A stretch of 32,785 bases of DNA from positions 1 through 32,785 of the forward strand of contig JBFIPX010000016.1 of NCBI GenBank assembly GCA_041609895.1. The letters run 5' to 3'. Below, piece by piece: positions 30,825-32,785 of this stretch; position 1 is the first letter of the stretch; every line of letters begins with the position of its first letter. Made by a program: the position numbers and the translations under genes. The notes under the pieces were generated by a model. It did not search any database. It had not been told where the DNA came from and saw only the letters and a list, made by a program, of their open reading frames with translations. The stretch is from JAHHLP01 sp041609895. GTDB taxonomy: Bacteria; Bacteroidota; Rhodothermia; Rhodothermales; JABDKH01.

Positions 30825-31165
30825 CTATTGGTACCTCGTGTTGAACATCTCTCCGGTCGCAGACCCACACTATCGAGCAACGCGTCAAACCGAGGATGTC
30901 CGTGAACCGGATCGAATACGGGCTCTACATAGATAACGGTCATCAACCAGATGCGATTTTTGTAGGCGCTCTCCTCCAATCCAGTCGTTCGTGTTGAACC
31001 TCTGGCGAGCGCTGGGTACGGGCTGTGGCAAACATACCAGCGGATATTGGTTCACGGCCATGCCTGAAAAAGCTCCAGGGCCGATTCCCGACGGTCTGTA
31101 GAGACGGGGTGACCGCAGATATTGTGCGATCAGCATCGGCCGATTCATGGTGCCAAGTCGTTTCG
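30825..31165. other. Intergenic region without a supported gene
   Basis: This 341-base gap has no protein-like open frame. It holds an 11-base direct repeat (TCGTGTTGAAC) at 30836-30846 and 30989-30999; with mismatches it extends to 14 of 16. No hairpin with a U-tract, tRNA or terminator was seen. It should contain the promoter of the VOC gene. Confidence 0.4.
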
Positions 31166-32269
31166 CTAGGACACATCGATGACAGCCCCGCCCAGCACGT
31201 CCATCCGCGGCTCCACACCCAATCCTGGCGCGCTGGAGGCGGCCATCCGCCCTTCGCGGCGTTGCGGTGCTCCCTCGGCGGTACTCACAGTCACATAGCT
31301 GTTGAAGTCGGTTGCGGTGAACAGGAACTGCGTCGGCGTGCTATGCGCCAGGTGCGCGATCGCGGCCGTGATGATGTCGCCACCCCAGCTGTCTTCAATG
31401 GTTACACCGATTCCCATCGATACGCATAGGTCACGCGCCTGCCGGGCACCCGAGAGGCCGCCGAACTTCGAGATTTTGATGTTGACGACGTCCATCGCCT
31501 GATCTGCGTGCGCGCGGAGCAGCATGTCGATCCCGTCAACGCACTCGTCGAGGACGAACGGGTGATCTGTGCGGCGCCCGACGGCGCGGCACTCCTCGTA
31601 GGTGAGGCACGGCTGCTCGATGTATACATCGACGTCCCGCACGGCCCGGACCACACGCACCGCCTCATGCATTAGCCAACCCGTGTTGGCGTCTGCAATC
31701 AGGACGTCCCCTGCCCGCATCAACTCCGAGACGGCTCGGATGCGCTCGATGTCGACGTCCGGATTGCCGCCCACCTTGAGTTGAAACTTGCGATATCCCT
31801 CGGCTCGATAGCCTGCCACTTTCTCCGCCATCTCGTCGGGAGCTTGCTGGGAGATTGCCCGGTAAAGCGCAAAGTCGTCTCCATATCGTCCGCCCAGAAG
31901 CGTGCACACCGGCTGCCCGCTCGCCTTCCCGAGTATGTCCCAGCACGCCATGTCGATCGCCGACTTGACGTATGGGTGGCCCTTGAGCGCTGCCTCCATG
32001 CGGCGGTTCAGAGGAGCGATCGCCGTCGGATCCTGACCAATGAGATGCGGTGCCAGCTCCGCGATCCCGGCCCGAGCCCCGCTCGCGTATGCCGGCAGGT
32101 AGAAGGGCCCCAGCGGACAGACCTCACCGTGACCGACGACACCGGCATCCGTTTCGATGCGGACGATCGTGCTGTCAAACACCGATACCGACTTGCCGCC
32201 CGACCACTTGTAGCTGCCTTCGTGCAGCGGAAGGTCGACCTGATAGGCTGCGATACGTTCAATCTTCAT
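31166..32269 (-). CDS. Enolase-superfamily enzyme, cis-3-hydroxy-L-proline dehydratase-like
   Basis: 367 residues from the ATG at 32269; an upstream in-frame start would add 31 residues without family likeness. N-terminal capping domain with LPLHEGSYKWSGGKSVSVFD, then a TIM barrel with the muconate-lactonizing subgroup residues: K165 (FQLKVGG), metal ligands D193 (IADAN), E218 (YIEQP) and D241 (VLDEC), and K265 (NIKISKFGG). The KWSGGKS loop and GEVCPLGPFYLPAY resemble cis-3-hydroxy-L-proline dehydratase, which makes an imino acid from hydroxyproline; related 4-hydroxyproline-betaine epimerases and dipeptide epimerases are alternatives. No hydroxyproline-pathway gene is adjacent, so the reaction is a guess. 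Confidence 0.85.
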   Translation of the reverse strand: MKIERIAAYQVDLPLHEGSYKWSGGKSVSVFDSTIVRIETDAGVVGHGEVCPLGPFYLPAYASGARAGIAELAPHLIGQDPTAIAPLNRRMEAALKGHPYVKSAIDMACWDILGKASGQPVCTLLGGRYGDDFALYRAISQQAPDEMAEKVAGYRAEGYRKFQLKVGGNPDVDIERIRAVSELMRAGDVLIADANTGWLMHEAVRVVRAVRDVDVYIEQPCLTYEECRAVGRRTDHPFVLDECVDGIDMLLRAHADQAMDVVNIKISKFGGLSGARQARDLCVSMGIGVTIEDSWGGDIITAAIAHLAHSTPTQFLFTATDFNSYVTVSTAEGAPQRREGRMAASSAPGLGVEPRMDVLGGAVIDVS

Positions 32270-32335
32270 GAGTCCAAAGTTCGTCTGAAAGTCGGGCCCA
32301 AAGTAAGTGAATTGTCCGCAACTCAGTACAAGGCT

Positions 32336-32366
32336 GCGGGTGCACGGCCTATAACCGTGCACCCGC
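32336..32366 (-). terminator. 12-bp hairpin spanning a stop codon
   Basis: GCGGGTGCACGG (32336-32347) and CCGTGCACCCGC (32355-32366) are perfect inverted copies around a 7-base loop. The TAG stop of the SRPBCC gene (32349-32351) falls in the loop. No U-tract follows. It lies 67 bases before the enolase-superfamily start. Confidence 0.5.
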
Positions 32367-32785
32367 CTCGGCCCTGGCCTTTATTAGGCGCAACGCTCTG
32401 CGACGAACCAAGCCACTCATCGCACCCACGAGCGACCAATACGCTCGAAACTTGCGTCGGCTCGCAGCATCGGTGCACTGGACTCTAGTCTCCGTCGACA
32501 ATCGCGTTCCTCTCTCAGTCTCACTGACGGCCAGGATCCAGACTGCCTTAGCATATCCGGGCAGATTAAAGTTCCGAAATGCTTCAGCACGGAGTTTTTG
32601 CAAACGGCCGGACGGCCGCCAAAAGCGTCCAACGACTCCGTAGATCACATGCGATCCGTAATCCTCGTCGAGCAAAATGAATCCCGCTCGGGTAAGCTCC
32701 TCCAATTTGAGGCGATCTCCAGGAAGTCCACGCATACGAAACAACGTTCGAATCACTTTGTCGGTCGTCAGGTCGACGTCCTTGA
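32349..32785 (-). CDS. SRPBCC-family protein, C-terminal part (cut by window edge)
   Basis: The frame runs from the window edge to TAG at 32349-32351, with 145 codons visible, so the start is outside; GTG at 32756 is not needed. Segments such as GVVGRFWRPSGRLQKLRAEA, FNLPGYAKAVWILAV, LSTETRVQCTD and FRAYWSLVGAMSGLVRRRAL resemble uncharacterised SRPBCC/START-like proteins, which bind hydrophobic ligands in a helix-grip fold. No catalytic residue is visible. The C-terminus AGARL ends in the 12-base hairpin. Confidence 0.75.
   Translation of the reverse strand, partial: KDVDLTTDKVIRTLFRMRGLPGDRLKLEELTRAGFILLDEDYGSHVIYGVVGRFWRPSGRLQKLRAEAFRNFNLPGYAKAVWILAVSETERGTRLSTETRVQCTDAASRRKFRAYWSLVGAMSGLVRRRALRLIKARAEAGARL

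Noticed and set aside
30885..31148. 87-residue minus-strand open frame in the gap before the VOC gene
   Set aside because: No family, composition like noise.
1..32785. tRNA, rRNA, CRISPR, insertion sequence or phage signature
   Set aside because: No spaced repeat arrays, transposase or integrase motifs, T-arm patterns or ribosomal RNA blocks were recognised.

Overview
The window looks like chromosomal DNA of a GC-rich member of the Bacteroidota, most likely the Rhodothermia/Rhodothermales side of the phylum. Two secreted proteins end in type IX secretion (T9SS) type-A sorting tails (YPNP... then VLGR... then GVY). There is a TonB-dependent receptor with an N-terminal carboxypeptidase-regulatory-like domain and a large eukaryote-like Ser/Thr kinase with TPRs, both common in that group. 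Shine-Dalgarno sites are present for some genes and absent for many, also as expected. No rRNA, tRNA, CRISPR array, phage or insertion sequence was recognised. The lineage call is an inference from protein style, not from a marker gene.

Layout. Positions 1-3000 (minus strand): the start of an exported protein, a soluble acyl-ACP desaturase and an APC amino-acid permease. Positions 3133-5273 (plus): an overlapping two-gene module (small protein plus nucleotidyltransferase), a secreted cupin, a small dimeric alpha-beta-barrel protein and a small DUF5808-type membrane protein. Positions 5557-19682 (minus): the Ser/Thr kinase with TPRs, a broken T9SS tail on the plus strand, a berberine-bridge-like FAD oxidase, a secreted sugar-dehydrogenase-like propeller with a T9SS tail, a GAF protein, a large multidomain GH16 beta-glucanase with a T9SS tail, a four-helix membrane protein and a TonB receptor. 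The GH16 enzyme, sugar dehydrogenase and TonB receptor suggest polysaccharide use at the cell surface, but no SusD partner is present.

Positions 19883-26589: a small membrane protein (minus), then a plus-strand run of TetR-like regulator, ABC1/UbiB-type kinase-like protein and an 810-residue fusion of a class II photolyase with a renalase-like FAD oxidoreductase. An exported formamidase-family protein and a nucleoside deaminase follow. Positions 26694-32785 (minus): a DoxX protein; a tightly coupled three-gene set of two lipoproteins and one secreted histidine-rich protein of unknown role; a VOC protein; an enolase-superfamily enzyme resembling cis-3-hydroxy-L-proline dehydratase; and a truncated SRPBCC protein at the edge.

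The most unusual items are the photolyase/renalase fusion in its TetR-ABC1 operon, the overlapping nucleotidyltransferase module, the coupled envelope operon of unknown proteins, and several strong inverted repeats in leaders and just after stop codons that mostly lack a U-tract.
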